NCBI GenBank assembly: GCA_964520495.1
Contig: CAZFMZ010000002.1
Span: forward strand, 1 to 64,000
Length of the DNA: 64,000 nucleotides
Direction: 5' to 3'
Origin: UBA1020 sp964520495
GTDB taxonomy: Bacteria > Patescibacteriota > Saccharimonadia > Saccharimonadales > Saccharimonadaceae
Below are positions 42,770-52,313 of the stretch, piece by piece (within the stretch, counting starts at the first letter, position 1; every line of letters starts with the position of its first letter). The position numbers and the translations under genes were made by a program. The notes below the pieces were generated by a model. That model had not been told where the DNA came from. It made no database searches and saw nothing but the letters and a program-made list of their open reading frames with translations.

Positions 42770-42773
42770 ACAA

Positions 42774-44060
42774 ATGAATACGACAATCGGCAAAGTACTT
42801 ATCACACAATCACGACTGCGTAACTTTGCCGGTTCAGAAATGGCCACGCTCGAGCTTGCAGATTATTTTTCGAAAAAAGGCTCTATTGTCACCGTCTTAA
42901 CAAATTATGTTGAAGATCCCCTCAAGCAAGAACTTATAAACGTACCCAACGTAAAGCTTGTACTGACTACGACAAGCGAAGCTGAGGCAATTAATGTGTC
43001 TGATTATGATTTAGTATGGATACACCATTCACTTCTAAATAAGAACATTCTCGAGAGTCTTGTAGAATTGCGTAGGGATAATAAGGGTCCAAGAGTTGTC
43101 TTTAGTCACATGTCATACATTGAACCTTTGGAATTTCCCGTTTGCTATAGAGCAGAGAACTCATTGGCTGATGTCGTTTTGTTTAACGCCGAAGAAATAA
43201 AAGACAAGATTGCGAAGCAAGGAGTTACCTTTAGTCAAGCAACGACAATGATATTCCCGAACCCTGCACCCGATAGCTTTTTTGAGCCGACACCTAGTAA
43301 ATCGGACAATAAGCTGAACCCCACAAAAGTAGCTGTTATCTCAAACCATATCCCGGCGGAGTTATATGACGCCGTCAGTCGACTACGTGATGCGGACGTA
43401 GAGGTTGATCTAATAGGAAAAGGTGAAGGTAGCACACCACGGCACGTTACGTCTGAGCTGCTGGGAAAATACGATCTCGTAGTATCGATAGGAAAGACGG
43501 TTCAATATTGCATTGCGGCAGACGTACCAGTATATTGCTATGATCATTTCGGTGGGTCGGGGTTTCTTACCGAAAAGAATTATGCGACCAACAAGTACCA
43601 TAACTTTTCAGGCCGTGGTTTCGACAAGAAGACGGCAGACGAGATCGTGCAAGATATAATTGAAGAATATCCTACTGGAAAGACTAACTTTAGTGAAGTT
43701 CGCAGCAGACATTCCGAGGAGTTTAAGTTATCTGAGCAAGTCGAAAGTATTCTCGCAGTTGCTGTGGCACATCGAGACCAGACACCGATTCCTAGTGGAG
43801 ATATTGCGGCTTATTGCAACTACGTAGAGATAATGAACCGTACCTTCCCTGGTAATTTCAAGCATTTATACCAGTTGCAGCACATCGAGAAAGACTTTGC
43901 TTCTTACCGACAAGAAGAGAGAAAGAAGCATAGCGACCAGGCGGCTAAACATACATATGAAAAAGAACTGCTCATACGAGAGTTGCAACAATTACGCTCG
44001 AGCAGGGCATTTAGGTTACAAAGGGCCTATGGTAGGCTCAAGAATCTATTACGTAGATAG
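42774..44060 (+). CDS. Glycosyltransferase-like protein, GT-B fold
   Basis: A 428-residue protein. VLITQSRLRNFAGSEMATLELADYF opens a GT-B-type N-domain; VIFSH-like VVFSHMSYIEPLEFP follows; the second half has KVAVISNHIPAELYDAV, VDLIGKGEG and LVVSIGKTVQYCIAADVPVYCYD. It resembles glycosyltransferases but the usual E-x7-E loop is not clear, so activity is uncertain. A C-terminal coiled-coil-like segment ends in the basic RAFRLQRAYGRLKNLLRR, a tail type often seen in surface-glycan glycosyltransferases. AT-rich like the previous gene. Confidence 0.7.
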   Translation: MNTTIGKVLITQSRLRNFAGSEMATLELADYFSKKGSIVTVLTNYVEDPLKQELINVPNVKLVLTTTSEAEAINVSDYDLVWIHHSLLNKNILESLVELRRDNKGPRVVFSHMSYIEPLEFPVCYRAENSLADVVLFNAEEIKDKIAKQGVTFSQATTMIFPNPAPDSFFEPTPSKSDNKLNPTKVAVISNHIPAELYDAVSRLRDADVEVDLIGKGEGSTPRHVTSELLGKYDLVVSIGKTVQYCIAADVPVYCYDHFGGSGFLTEKNYATNKYHNFSGRGFDKKTADEIVQDIIEEYPTGKTNFSEVRSRHSEEFKLSEQVESILAVAVAHRDQTPIPSGDIAAYCNYVEIMNRTFPGNFKHLYQLQHIEKDFASYRQEERKKHSDQAAKHTYEKELLIRELQQLRSSRAFRLQRAYGRLKNLLRR

Positions 44061-44074
44061 CCAAGAGCATTTGA

Positions 44075-44149
44075 TATAATAGTGAAGATACTACGTATCG
44101 GTGTTGCTGGGGTTGCACCGGTACAACTTTTGATGAAACTGAGGGAAAT
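44075..44149 (+). promoter_or_regulatory. -10 box and leader with hairpin before the triple glycosyltransferase
   Basis: TATAAT (44075-44080) would start a leader of about 60 bases. It contains a 9-bp hairpin (GTATCGGTG with CACCGGTAC, one wobble) before GAGGG and the GTG at 44150. The hairpin may tune translation. Confidence 0.45.
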
Positions 44150-47100
44150 GTGCCAAACACTAAGATCGAAGAAGTGATCTATAAAATCAGTAGAGCCGCT
44201 AGTAAGGCTACGAGTAAAAAGAGGCAGCTGCCCGCTCTTGTAAAAAGAAAAGTAAAAGACACGGCACGACCATACATTAGGCGAACAAAAAAACTAGGGG
44301 TGAAGATTAATTATGCCGCAAAATTAGCAAGTAGCGGCCGCGAACGCGATATCTATGTAAAGGTACGATCGGCTCGTCTGTATGACCGTGACAAGCAATG
44401 GAGTCAGTCCATCGTGTCTTGGAGGGCGATTATTGCCGAGTATGGGCGTGATGCTCCTGCGGAAGCCTATGTTCGTCTGTCGTGGGCATTTGCACACAGC
44501 GATGATTACGCTGCAGCCGCCACAACCATTGATGAAGCTATGAATGCAGAGACTCAATTGGGAGGAGATGAGCTTACGAAGAGTCACCTTCAAGAACTTC
44601 TTCGCTTCAGTAAGACGAAGGCGGAGATTAGCATAACTGCGCGCAGCACAAATATTGACGAATATGTATCAAGAATAAAATCATACAATATCGCCAAGCA
44701 TAGCCGAGCGAAGCATTCAAAGATTGCAATCGTCTCTGCGATTGCTGGTGGCTACGATGCCATTCGACCACCGGAGATAATCGACGAACGGTTCGACTAT
44801 ATCGTATATACCGATGCACCCGTGCGCAACCCTGGCTTTTATGATGTTCGCCCGCTGCCATACATAGATGCTGACAATACGCGTTCCGCCAGGTTCGTGA
44901 AGACGAATTTGACCAAGTTGCTGCCCGAGTATGACTACATCGTGTGGATTGATGCCAATATCTTCATTACCGGTGATATCTTCTCAATCGTGAAAGACTT
45001 CATGGCATCGGGTAAGGAATTCGGTGCGATGTTGCACCCGACACGGACGTCGCCCTATGACGAAATGGAGGAATGCTTACGTACCGGCAAGGATGATGCC
45101 GACGCCATTATTGACCAGCGTAATTACTACCACAAGCAGGGGTATACCACCGACAAGCTGATTGAAAGTAACGTTTTAATGGTGAATACCCGCGGCAAAC
45201 ATATCGATGATTTCATGGGTATGTGGTGGAACCACATAGACCGCTTTAGTCGGCGCGATCAGTTCAGCATTAACTACTGCTTAGATGCTAACGAAGTGGA
45301 TTGGATGACGTTTACTGAGCGACCTATTACGGCGCGAAACCACCCTATATTCGCGTTGGTCGATCATGGGCAGGGAAACAATTCATTCAAGCGTTTCATG
45401 CACCAGTTGGCTCCAGATATGACCGACCCCTTCTTGGCACTTTCAAATACGACACTTCCCTCCAAGGCTAAGACAAAGCCCATGTCTGTTACGGCTGTTG
45501 TGTGTGTGCATAACGCGCGTGAAGACGTGGAGCTGTGCCTGGAATCGATCAAGCGCCACAAAACACCTAATCAAGACTTGATAATTATTGACGATGGGTC
45601 CGATACGCCAACCGCTGACTACCTAAACACTTTCCAACAGGCGAATGCGAAATGGGCTAAGCTGGTACGACACGACAAAGCCAAAGGTTACACGCGTGCC
45701 GCAAGCCGGGGGCTGAAAGAATCGACAGCCGACCTTACTGTACTTCTCAACAGCGATACTATCGTGACGAATGGATGGGCCAACAAAATGGCAGCAGTTG
45801 TTCAGCAGAACAAAGGCGTTGGTATTGTGGGTCCGATGTCGTCAGCCGCCAGTACCCAATCACTTCCCGACCACGCAAGCACGAAAGACCAGACGGCAAT
45901 TAACGCGTTGCCGCCCGGCCTGGGCGTAGATGACATGAATGAATTCTGTGAAAAAGCGTCGCTCAACGGTCAGGCTGTGCGCGTGCCGTTAATTCATGGT
46001 TTCTGCTTTGGTGTGACACGTGAGGTCATAGAGACGATAGGGCTACTTGATCACGAAAACTTTCCACGGGGGTATGGTGAAGAGAACGACTATTGCTTCC
46101 GCGCAGCCGACGCAGGATTCTCCCTCGCTGTTGCCACTGATACCTACATCTTCCACGCCAAGTCGAAGAGCTTCGTAAGCGATGAGCGGAAGAAGCTAAT
46201 GCAGGACGGCGGACGCGCCTTCAGAGACAAGCATGGTCAGCGCCGCATAACCCGTGCCGTCAATACGATGCGCCAGAACCCTTATCTTGTGCGAATGCGC
46301 AGCCAGGCAGAAAAACTCTATGTGAAACAGATCATGAACGAGATGGAGCCAGCAAGCGGCGAAAAGATAGTGAAAATACCCGCTTCGTATACCGATGCAA
46401 CTATGACTTTCGAAGAAAAGAGCAGTGCACTGTCGGCACTGAATGACGAGCTGATAGAATGGCAGACGCTACGACGCAAACGGTACTCGAAAGGCAAAGT
46501 AAGTATCATCGTGTTGGTGTACGGCCAGCTGGAGATGACGACACGCTGCATAGAGTCGATCGTGAATGCGAAGAATAAGACGAAGAGTGAACTACTGGTA
46601 GTGCACAACGGGTCGGACATCAAAACGACGCTTGGTTTGCGTGAGCTTAAGAATCGTTTTCCTGACATGTCGCTGATTCAAATTGAGCAGAATCTGAACT
46701 TTGCCCTTGGTAACAATGTAGGATTCTCGTTCGCGACAGGTGAAAAATCCGTATTCCTTAATAACGATACGTATGTGACAGATGGTTGGCTAGATGGTCT
46801 CGTGGAAGCTCTGGAAGGCGACGTACGTGTTGCGCAACCCCTGCTCCTTTACCCGGACGAAACCGTTCAGTCGCTCGGCGTGGCGTTTTCACCTATGGGT
46901 ACGCTCGCACATGCGTTATATGCAAACAGGCGCAAGAACGATAGCAGGGCTGTACGCAGTCACAAGCTGCAGGCTGTGACCGGCGCCTGTATGGCAATAG
47001 CCTCAAAGGACTTCGCGGCGTTAAAGGGCTTCGATCCAATTTTCGTTAACGGTCAAGAGGACGTCGACTTATGTCTCAGGCTTGCTGAATATGCCGGTAA

Positions 47101-47338
47101 GACACCAATAGGGTTCTGTACGGTTGATTCTATTGTGTATCACGACGAGAGTAAGACGCCCGGTCGTGGGACATACATGATGAATAACCGTAGAATTTTC
47201 GTTCAGCGCTGGAACGACAAGACGATTGCTGATACTGATTTGTACGCGAATGATAAGTTTTCGATAGAAGCATGGGAGCCCGACACAAGGGATGCCGAGC
47301 TCGAAGGACTTGCGATTTACCGCCCGCGACTTAAGTAG
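44150..47338 (+). CDS. Large three-domain glycosyltransferase
   Basis: A 1062-residue protein. The N-terminal part has a basic segment and a TPR-like helical stretch. A DUF616-type glycosyltransferase domain follows (about 195-420; IAIVSAIAGGYDAIRPPEI, YIVYTDAP, YDYIVWIDANIFITGDI). Then come two GT2 domains: about 445-700 (AVVCVHNAREDVELCLESIKRH, IIIDDGSDTPTA, VLLNSDTIVTNGW) and about 785-1030 (SIIVLVYGQLEMTTRCIESIV, LVVHNGSDIKTTL, SVFLNNDTYVTDGW, GQEDVDLCLRL). It may build a multi-sugar unit alone. A GTG start follows a GAGGG sequence; the gene ends 8 bases from the converging gene. Confidence 0.85.
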   Translation: MPNTKIEEVIYKISRAASKATSKKRQLPALVKRKVKDTARPYIRRTKKLGVKINYAAKLASSGRERDIYVKVRSARLYDRDKQWSQSIVSWRAIIAEYGRDAPAEAYVRLSWAFAHSDDYAAAATTIDEAMNAETQLGGDELTKSHLQELLRFSKTKAEISITARSTNIDEYVSRIKSYNIAKHSRAKHSKIAIVSAIAGGYDAIRPPEIIDERFDYIVYTDAPVRNPGFYDVRPLPYIDADNTRSARFVKTNLTKLLPEYDYIVWIDANIFITGDIFSIVKDFMASGKEFGAMLHPTRTSPYDEMEECLRTGKDDADAIIDQRNYYHKQGYTTDKLIESNVLMVNTRGKHIDDFMGMWWNHIDRFSRRDQFSINYCLDANEVDWMTFTERPITARNHPIFALVDHGQGNNSFKRFMHQLAPDMTDPFLALSNTTLPSKAKTKPMSVTAVVCVHNAREDVELCLESIKRHKTPNQDLIIIDDGSDTPTADYLNTFQQANAKWAKLVRHDKAKGYTRAASRGLKESTADLTVLLNSDTIVTNGWANKMAAVVQQNKGVGIVGPMSSAASTQSLPDHASTKDQTAINALPPGLGVDDMNEFCEKASLNGQAVRVPLIHGFCFGVTREVIETIGLLDHENFPRGYGEENDYCFRAADAGFSLAVATDTYIFHAKSKSFVSDERKKLMQDGGRAFRDKHGQRRITRAVNTMRQNPYLVRMRSQAEKLYVKQIMNEMEPASGEKIVKIPASYTDATMTFEEKSSALSALNDELIEWQTLRRKRYSKGKVSIIVLVYGQLEMTTRCIESIVNAKNKTKSELLVVHNGSDIKTTLGLRELKNRFPDMSLIQIEQNLNFALGNNVGFSFATGEKSVFLNNDTYVTDGWLDGLVEALEGDVRVAQPLLLYPDETVQSLGVAFSPMGTLAHALYANRRKNDSRAVRSHKLQAVTGACMAIASKDFAALKGFDPIFVNGQEDVDLCLRLAEYAGKTPIGFCTVDSIVYHDESKTPGRGTYMMNNRRIFVQRWNDKTIADTDLYANDKFSIEAWEPDTRDAELEGLAIYRPRLK

Positions 47339-47346
47339 GTAACGAT

Positions 47347-49443
47347 TTAGCGTGCGGTGAAACGTTCGCCTTCGTCGCGGAAGCCTGCCTGCACCAAGCT
47401 ATTTCGCTCCGAAGTGCTGGTAGTGTAGAAGTGCGTATCATTTGACTTGCGATACAGGCGGTAGACAGGCGAGCCGGTATCTGTGCTACAGGCATTAAAC
47501 TGCGCGCCCTCGTTGCGGTACTGACCCGAGGCGACAATGCTATCACGCTCCTTCGTACTCGTAGTATAGAAATGGGCGTCATTTGACTTGCGATACAGGC
47601 GGTAGACAGGCGAGCCGGTGGCACAGGCGTAGTAACCGACACCCTCATAGGTGTAACCTATGCCATTTGCTGCATGGTTGCGTTCACTTTCACTAGTGCT
47701 ATAGAAGTGGGCGTTATTTGACTTGCGGTACAGGCGATAGACGGGTGCTTGGTCGGCACTACACACGTAGAACGCGAGACCTTTATCCTCGAAGCCTGTA
47801 GCCGAGGTTCGTTCGCTTTCGCTGGTGGTGTATAAGCTCCTTCCAAGCGTGGGATCGTATAACCAATAGACTGGTATGTAGGCGCGTCGACTCGTCGCGA
47901 AGTCGAGGGATTCTGTCTTGTAACTTGCCTTCAGGTAGTTCTGATATTCGCTCGAACCGAATGCTACGATGCGACGGTCATCGTTCTTGACGACACGGAT
48001 CATCGCTTGCTCACCGGCCTTACAATAGGAGAACTTAGCGCCTTCATTGCGAAAGCCTTGAGCTTCAAGGTCCTTGACGCGTTCTCGGCTAGCTGTAAAG
48101 AAGTGCTTCTTGGTGTCGGTTGAGTAAAGCCGATAAACGGGTTGTGAATCCGCCTGAAGCTGCAAGAGCTGGGTGTTGGGAGCGGTAAGACCAGAGAACC
48201 TTTTGTCTATACTGCTGGACTTACTGTCGGGTACTAAGCTGTAGTGGAATGTGCCCTCTAGGGCCGAGTTGTATTTACCGCTGATGCGTACGATATTACG
48301 TGCAGGTTGGTTCCATGTATCAGGCGTGATAGTTACACTCGTCGTACCGGCAACACGTGCATTTGAAGGACTGCTGACCTTAAGTTCAAACGTGACGCTG
48401 TTGGTGGGCTTACTGTTAAGGCTGAAGCCAACGACACCTTGTTCGCCCGAGCTATCAGTCGTTCCATCGATGATGTGCGAGGAGATACGATAGCGTTGAA
48501 TCGACGAACCGAACCATTCGTTGAACATCCGCCAGAAATTACGGTTTCCATACGAGCTACATGAGTCACCTGTTCCATAGAGATTCTTCAGGGCTGCTGA
48601 ATTTGGACGGTAGGGGGTGTAGATGTATAGAGCAGCTGTCGCTTGGTTTTCGATATACACGGTTGAACTGCCACAGCGCGATAAATCGGGGTGCCAGTAA
48701 ATAGTGTTGTTACGCTTCGCACGATAGTTGTAGTCGTTAGGGTAGGCTTTATATACCTTGAATTGCCGTGCAGCGTAATAGACCTGGTAGAAAAAGCCGG
48801 CGTAATTGGGGTCACACGGAGCGGTGTCTGGACACGCAAATCCCGTGGCGTTGTTGTATTGAATCTTCCATGGCCAATCATCGGTAACAAGCGATTGTTC
48901 CTTTTGCAGCAGCACTATTAATACCTGGGGGTTAATACCACATGCCGCTGCGACATCGTGGATAATTTGCGCGGCCGATCGACTTCCGCTATTGATACCT
49001 TCACACAGGCCGCTGGCAGGAGCCATCGAAGGTGTGTTCTGTGAATAGTCTTTCATACAGGTGAAAGGCGCACGACTGCCTTGGTCGGAAAGGCCGTTTT
49101 TTACTCGCCAGTCATATACTCGCTGTCCGTAGGTAGCGCGAGTGGTGGTAACTAATGGGTCGGATGAGTTGTTAACTCGGCCGGTCGATGAGTTGTAGTT
49201 GTAAGTAATGCTCTTGGTTCCGTTTGTGTCACAGCTGGGAAGCTTACTATTGAGGAATGTCTGGATACTGGAAGCTGACATGGAAGAGCTATTGTAGAAT
49301 ACGCTGTCGTCAATGATTCGCCCTGCATCGAAGTCACTACCTGAAAGTGCGGATGTTGAACTGCCCGCAAGAAGGGAGCAGCATACGGCTAGCATAATGG
49401 ATAACAGAGAAGCTGAGCGCCATCTTACATTTATGTGATTCAT
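47347..49443 (-). CDS. Exported repeat protein with lysozyme-like front domain
   Basis: A protein of about 698 residues. It has a signal peptide (about 1-33, ending STSA) and a domain (about 90-260) with DVAAACGINPQVLIVLLQKEQSLVT, which resembles a lytic transglycosylase active-site helix with Glu; cysteine-rich segments follow (GFACPDTAPCDPNYAG). A possible beta-sandwich (about 310-420) and about five C-terminal repeats of about 47 residues (PVYRLYRKSNDAHFYTTSTSER; DUF5648-like) end the protein. These repeats are typical of secreted wall or surface proteins. Its start overlaps the end of the 49440 gene (ATGA), so it is second in that operon. Enzyme activity is not proven. Confidence 0.72.
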   Translation of the reverse strand: MNHINVRWRSASLLSIMLAVCCSLLAGSSTSALSGSDFDAGRIIDDSVFYNSSSMSASSIQTFLNSKLPSCDTNGTKSITYNYNSSTGRVNNSSDPLVTTTRATYGQRVYDWRVKNGLSDQGSRAPFTCMKDYSQNTPSMAPASGLCEGINSGSRSAAQIIHDVAAACGINPQVLIVLLQKEQSLVTDDWPWKIQYNNATGFACPDTAPCDPNYAGFFYQVYYAARQFKVYKAYPNDYNYRAKRNNTIYWHPDLSRCGSSTVYIENQATAALYIYTPYRPNSAALKNLYGTGDSCSSYGNRNFWRMFNEWFGSSIQRYRISSHIIDGTTDSSGEQGVVGFSLNSKPTNSVTFELKVSSPSNARVAGTTSVTITPDTWNQPARNIVRISGKYNSALEGTFHYSLVPDSKSSSIDKRFSGLTAPNTQLLQLQADSQPVYRLYSTDTKKHFFTASRERVKDLEAQGFRNEGAKFSYCKAGEQAMIRVVKNDDRRIVAFGSSEYQNYLKASYKTESLDFATSRRAYIPVYWLYDPTLGRSLYTTSESERTSATGFEDKGLAFYVCSADQAPVYRLYRKSNNAHFYSTSESERNHAANGIGYTYEGVGYYACATGSPVYRLYRKSNDAHFYTTSTKERDSIVASGQYRNEGAQFNACSTDTGSPVYRLYRKSNDTHFYTTSTSERNSLVQAGFRDEGERFTAR
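47438..47619. repeat. Near-identical 41-base direct repeat inside the repeat protein
   Basis: Bases 47438-47478 and 47579-47619 are identical. The 141-base period is 47 codons, which matches the protein repeat. Such identical copies point to recent duplication or gene conversion. Confidence 0.85.
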
Positions 49444-49979
49444 CTTACTTCCACCTTTCGAATCGATGATTCCCCACGAGAATATGCGGAGTTGTATTTT
49501 ACGACTAGATTCCATGTGCCTGACTGAGAAAATTCAGATACGGGTACATCGATTGGGCGGCACTGTGTGGTTGTTGCTTCGATGAAGGCCGCTACCTTCT
49601 TCTCGAGTCGGTTGTCGTTGAGCGTGAAGATGGCCGTGCAACTGCCGTCGCTCTCAATTACTTCTGGTATGAACGCCCTGACTTCCACCACATCACCATA
49701 TTGAGTGGCGTCCGAAACAGCAACTTGGATTGTTTGGGTGCTAGTGGAATCCTTGGGCTTGTCGCTTGAGGCAGTGTCTTTTGCTAATTCTTTCTTATTG
49801 TCTTCAGCTTCTTTTTTGTCCTGTTTGGTGGGCGGGTCATAGTTTATGGTGTTTGGCGTGTCGCTCATTTTCGAGCCGGAGGCAGAGAAATACCAAAATA
49901 CGGCGCCCAAGCTAAGTACGGCCACGATGAGAACGGCTGCGACGAAGGGGGTGCGACTCGACTTTCGGTTTATTTTCAA
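49440..49979 (-). CDS. Single-pass membrane protein, unknown
   Basis: A 179-residue protein with one N-terminal helix (about 11-30, FVAAVLIVAVLSLGAVFWYF), a Lys/Asp/Ser-rich linker (35-75) and an extracytoplasmic beta-rich domain with two cysteines (SDGSCTAIFTLNDNRLEKKVAAFIEATTTQCRPI). I do not recognise a family. It begins with TTG at 49979 after a TAGAAT box 6 bases upstream. It is the first gene of the unit that includes the repeat protein, so the two may work together at the surface. Confidence 0.55.
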   Translation of the reverse strand: MKINRKSSRTPFVAAVLIVAVLSLGAVFWYFSASGSKMSDTPNTINYDPPTKQDKKEAEDNKKELAKDTASSDKPKDSTSTQTIQVAVSDATQYGDVVEVRAFIPEVIESDGSCTAIFTLNDNRLEKKVAAFIEATTTQCRPIDVPVSEFSQSGTWNLVVKYNSAYSRGESSIRKVEVR

Positions 49980-50044
49980 GGGGTAATTCTACTATTGTTT
50001 ATTTGGCATTATGATTATGCTATGAATATAATATACCATCAGCA

Positions 50045-50063
50045 ACACCTTACATCAAGGTGT
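50045..50063. terminator. Hairpin after UDP-glucose dehydrogenase
   Basis: ACACCTT and AAGGTGT form a perfect 7-bp stem with loop ACATC. It lies 28 bases beyond the stop of ugd but no clear T run follows, so termination is uncertain. Confidence 0.4.
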
Positions 50064-50091
50064 GGGGTATATAATTGAATAGTAGAAAAGA

Positions 50092-51441
50092 CTACGAGCG
50101 ACCAACGCCTATGTAGCGGAGGCCGGCCTCATTCGTTGCTTGCTTGTCGAGAATGTTGACCGCGTCTACCACTGCGGTGCCGGTGAGTGCATCTGCAATT
50201 TCGGTCGGGTTAAGCTCGCGGAATTCGTTCCACTCAGTCGCGAAGATTACTGCATCACTTCCGTCGGCGGCATCGCGCCATGAGCCTGTGAGTCGGACGG
50301 CCCGCAGCAGGTCGGCCTCGGCCTCCTCATTCGCCTGAGGGTCGTAGGCGCTCACTATCGCACCTTGCTTTGACAAGACGTTGGCAATCGCGACGCCGGG
50401 CGACTTGCGTACATCACTGGTACCGGACTTAAACGCAAGACCAAGTACGGCGACTTTCTTGCCGATAAGTGAGTCCAGCGAGTCTTGCAGCTTCTCGACG
50501 ACGTATCCTGGCATCGATTGGTTAACGGCCTGGGCGGCCTGCATGACCTCGAGGTCAACACCGTTCTCAAGCCCACTCGAGATTAAACCGCTAACATCCT
50601 TTGGAAAGCAGCCTCCACCGTAGCCGCGCCCAGCGTTCAGGAATGCTCGACCGATGCGTTCGTCCGCACCAACCGCATCCATGACCTCAACCACATCGGC
50701 ATCTACTTTGTCGGCCAGCTTGGCGATTGAGTTGGCGAACGAGATTTTTAAAGCCAGGAAGGCATTGGCGGACACCTTGATCAATTCAGCGCTGTTGAGG
50801 CTCGTAGAGATGTACTTGCCTTTTCGAGGGTGCGATTCGACCTCGGCCAGACGAGCGATGGTTTCACGCTCTGCTTCCAGGTCGCGATAGAGGTTGAGCA
50901 CACGCTCAACCGCCTTCTTGTCGTTGCCACCCACGACGACACGATCGAAGAACAGGGTGTCGTACAGTGCGGTGCCTTCACGTAGGAACTCCGGATTCGA
51001 TACATAGGCTACGTCGATACCTTTTTCCTTGAACATCGCCTCTATACGCTCGCCGGTCCGAACTGGTACGGTACTTTTCTGCACGTACACGCATCCGGGC
51101 TGCATTAAAGCGGCAGCTTGCTCGGCGGCGCCGAAGACGTAACTCAGATTGGAGCTACCATCGGGGTTGTCTGGCGTACCCACGCAAGAGAAAACGACTG
51201 AACTTTGGGGGACACTATCTTCGTACGAATCGGTCGGCACCAGGTTGCCCGCATCGATAGCAGTTTTGATGATGACATCGAGGCCTTCTTCATAGAAGAA
51301 CGACCGACCGGTTTTGATGACATCGAGACGCTTTTGGTTCGGTTCGATGACATATATCTTATAGCCAGCATGCGCCAATAGGGCGGCGGTGGTCAGGCCA
51401 ACATAGCCCGCGCCAAGTACGGTAATGGTTTTCTCGTTCAT
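50092..51441 (-). CDS. ugd: UDP-glucose 6-dehydrogenase
   Basis: A 449-residue NAD-dependent dehydrogenase. It has the Rossmann motif TITVLGAGYVGLTTAALLAHAG, the substrate site EFLREGTALYDTL, the central domain with NAFLALKISFANSIA, and the catalytic motif GRGYGGGCFPKD with the active Cys. It oxidises UDP-glucose to UDP-glucuronate, a donor for acidic glycans. It is the last gene of rfbC-rfbD-rfbA-ugd. The ATG at 51441 is used for spacing to GGA and to avoid overlap with rfbA; an ATG at 51453 is possible. Confidence 0.93.
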   Translation of the reverse strand: MNEKTITVLGAGYVGLTTAALLAHAGYKIYVIEPNQKRLDVIKTGRSFFYEEGLDVIIKTAIDAGNLVPTDSYEDSVPQSSVVFSCVGTPDNPDGSSNLSYVFGAAEQAAALMQPGCVYVQKSTVPVRTGERIEAMFKEKGIDVAYVSNPEFLREGTALYDTLFFDRVVVGGNDKKAVERVLNLYRDLEAERETIARLAEVESHPRKGKYISTSLNSAELIKVSANAFLALKISFANSIAKLADKVDADVVEVMDAVGADERIGRAFLNAGRGYGGGCFPKDVSGLISSGLENGVDLEVMQAAQAVNQSMPGYVVEKLQDSLDSLIGKKVAVLGLAFKSGTSDVRKSPGVAIANVLSKQGAIVSAYDPQANEEAEADLLRAVRLTGSWRDAADGSDAVIFATEWNEFRELNPTEIADALTGTAVVDAVNILDKQATNEAGLRYIGVGRS

Positions 51442-51442
51442 A

Positions 51443-52312
51443 TTATCGTCCATCCTTCAGCTGTTCTAGGAGGTATTCGCCATAGCCAGACTTACGGAGC
51501 GGTTCGGCCAGTTGCTTGAATTGTGCGTCGTCAATGAAGCCTTCACGCCAGGCAACTTCTTCGATTGCGCCGATGTTCAAGCCGGTGCGTTTTTGCACCA
51601 CGCGGATATATTCAGCGGCGTCGACCATCGAATCGATCGTGCCAGTGTCGAGCCAGGCGGAGCCTCGGTCCATTACGCTGACTTTCAGCTTACCGCGACG
51701 CAAGTACTCGGCGTTGACATCGGTGATCTCTAGTTCGCCACGTGCGCTTGGCGTGAGGTTACGGGCAATATCAACCACGTCGTTATCGTAGAAGTACAGC
51801 CCAACCACGGCGTAATCTGACTTTGGAATTTTCGGCTTTTCTTCGATTGAAATCGCGTGCTTGTCCTTATCGAATTCAACCACGCCGTAGCGCTCTGGGT
51901 CGGATACTTGGTAGGCGAACACCACACCGCCGTCTGGGTCGGTGTGTTTCTTCAGTTCGGTACCGAAAGCCGTACCGTGGAACAGGTTGTCGCCCAAGAT
52001 GAGGGCGACCTTATCGTCACCGATGAAGTCCTGGCCAATCAGGAACGCTTCTGCCAAGCCGTTCGGATCGTTTTGGATGGCATACTCGAAGTTGCAGCCG
52101 TATTGCGAGCCGTCGCCGAGCAAACGCACGAAGCCCTCATTGTCGTGCGGGGTCGTAATAATGAGAATGTCGGAGATACCGGCTCGCATTAGCGTGGAGA
52201 CCGGGTAGTAAATCATTGGCTTGTCATAAATTGGCATGAGCTGCTTACTGATACCCATGGTAATGGGGTAAAGGCGGGTACCGGATCCACCGGCGAGTAC
52301 AATTCCCTTCAT
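51443..52312 (-). CDS. rfbA: Glucose-1-phosphate thymidylyltransferase
   Basis: A 289-residue nucleotidyltransferase with the signature KGIVLAGGSGTRLYPITMGISKQLMPIYDKPMIYYP (residues 2-37), the GDNLFHG motif and the VMDRGSAWLDTGT segment. It joins dTTP and glucose-1-phosphate to dTDP-glucose, the first step to dTDP-rhamnose. It sits between rfbD and ugd, 1 base and overlapped in a compact operon. Its product could also feed other dTDP-sugars. Confidence 0.96.
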   Translation of the reverse strand: MKGIVLAGGSGTRLYPITMGISKQLMPIYDKPMIYYPVSTLMRAGISDILIITTPHDNEGFVRLLGDGSQYGCNFEYAIQNDPNGLAEAFLIGQDFIGDDKVALILGDNLFHGTAFGTELKKHTDPDGGVVFAYQVSDPERYGVVEFDKDKHAISIEEKPKIPKSDYAVVGLYFYDNDVVDIARNLTPSARGELEITDVNAEYLRRGKLKVSVMDRGSAWLDTGTIDSMVDAAEYIRVVQKRTGLNIGAIEEVAWREGFIDDAQFKQLAEPLRKSGYGEYLLEQLKDGR

Positions 52313-52313
52313 A

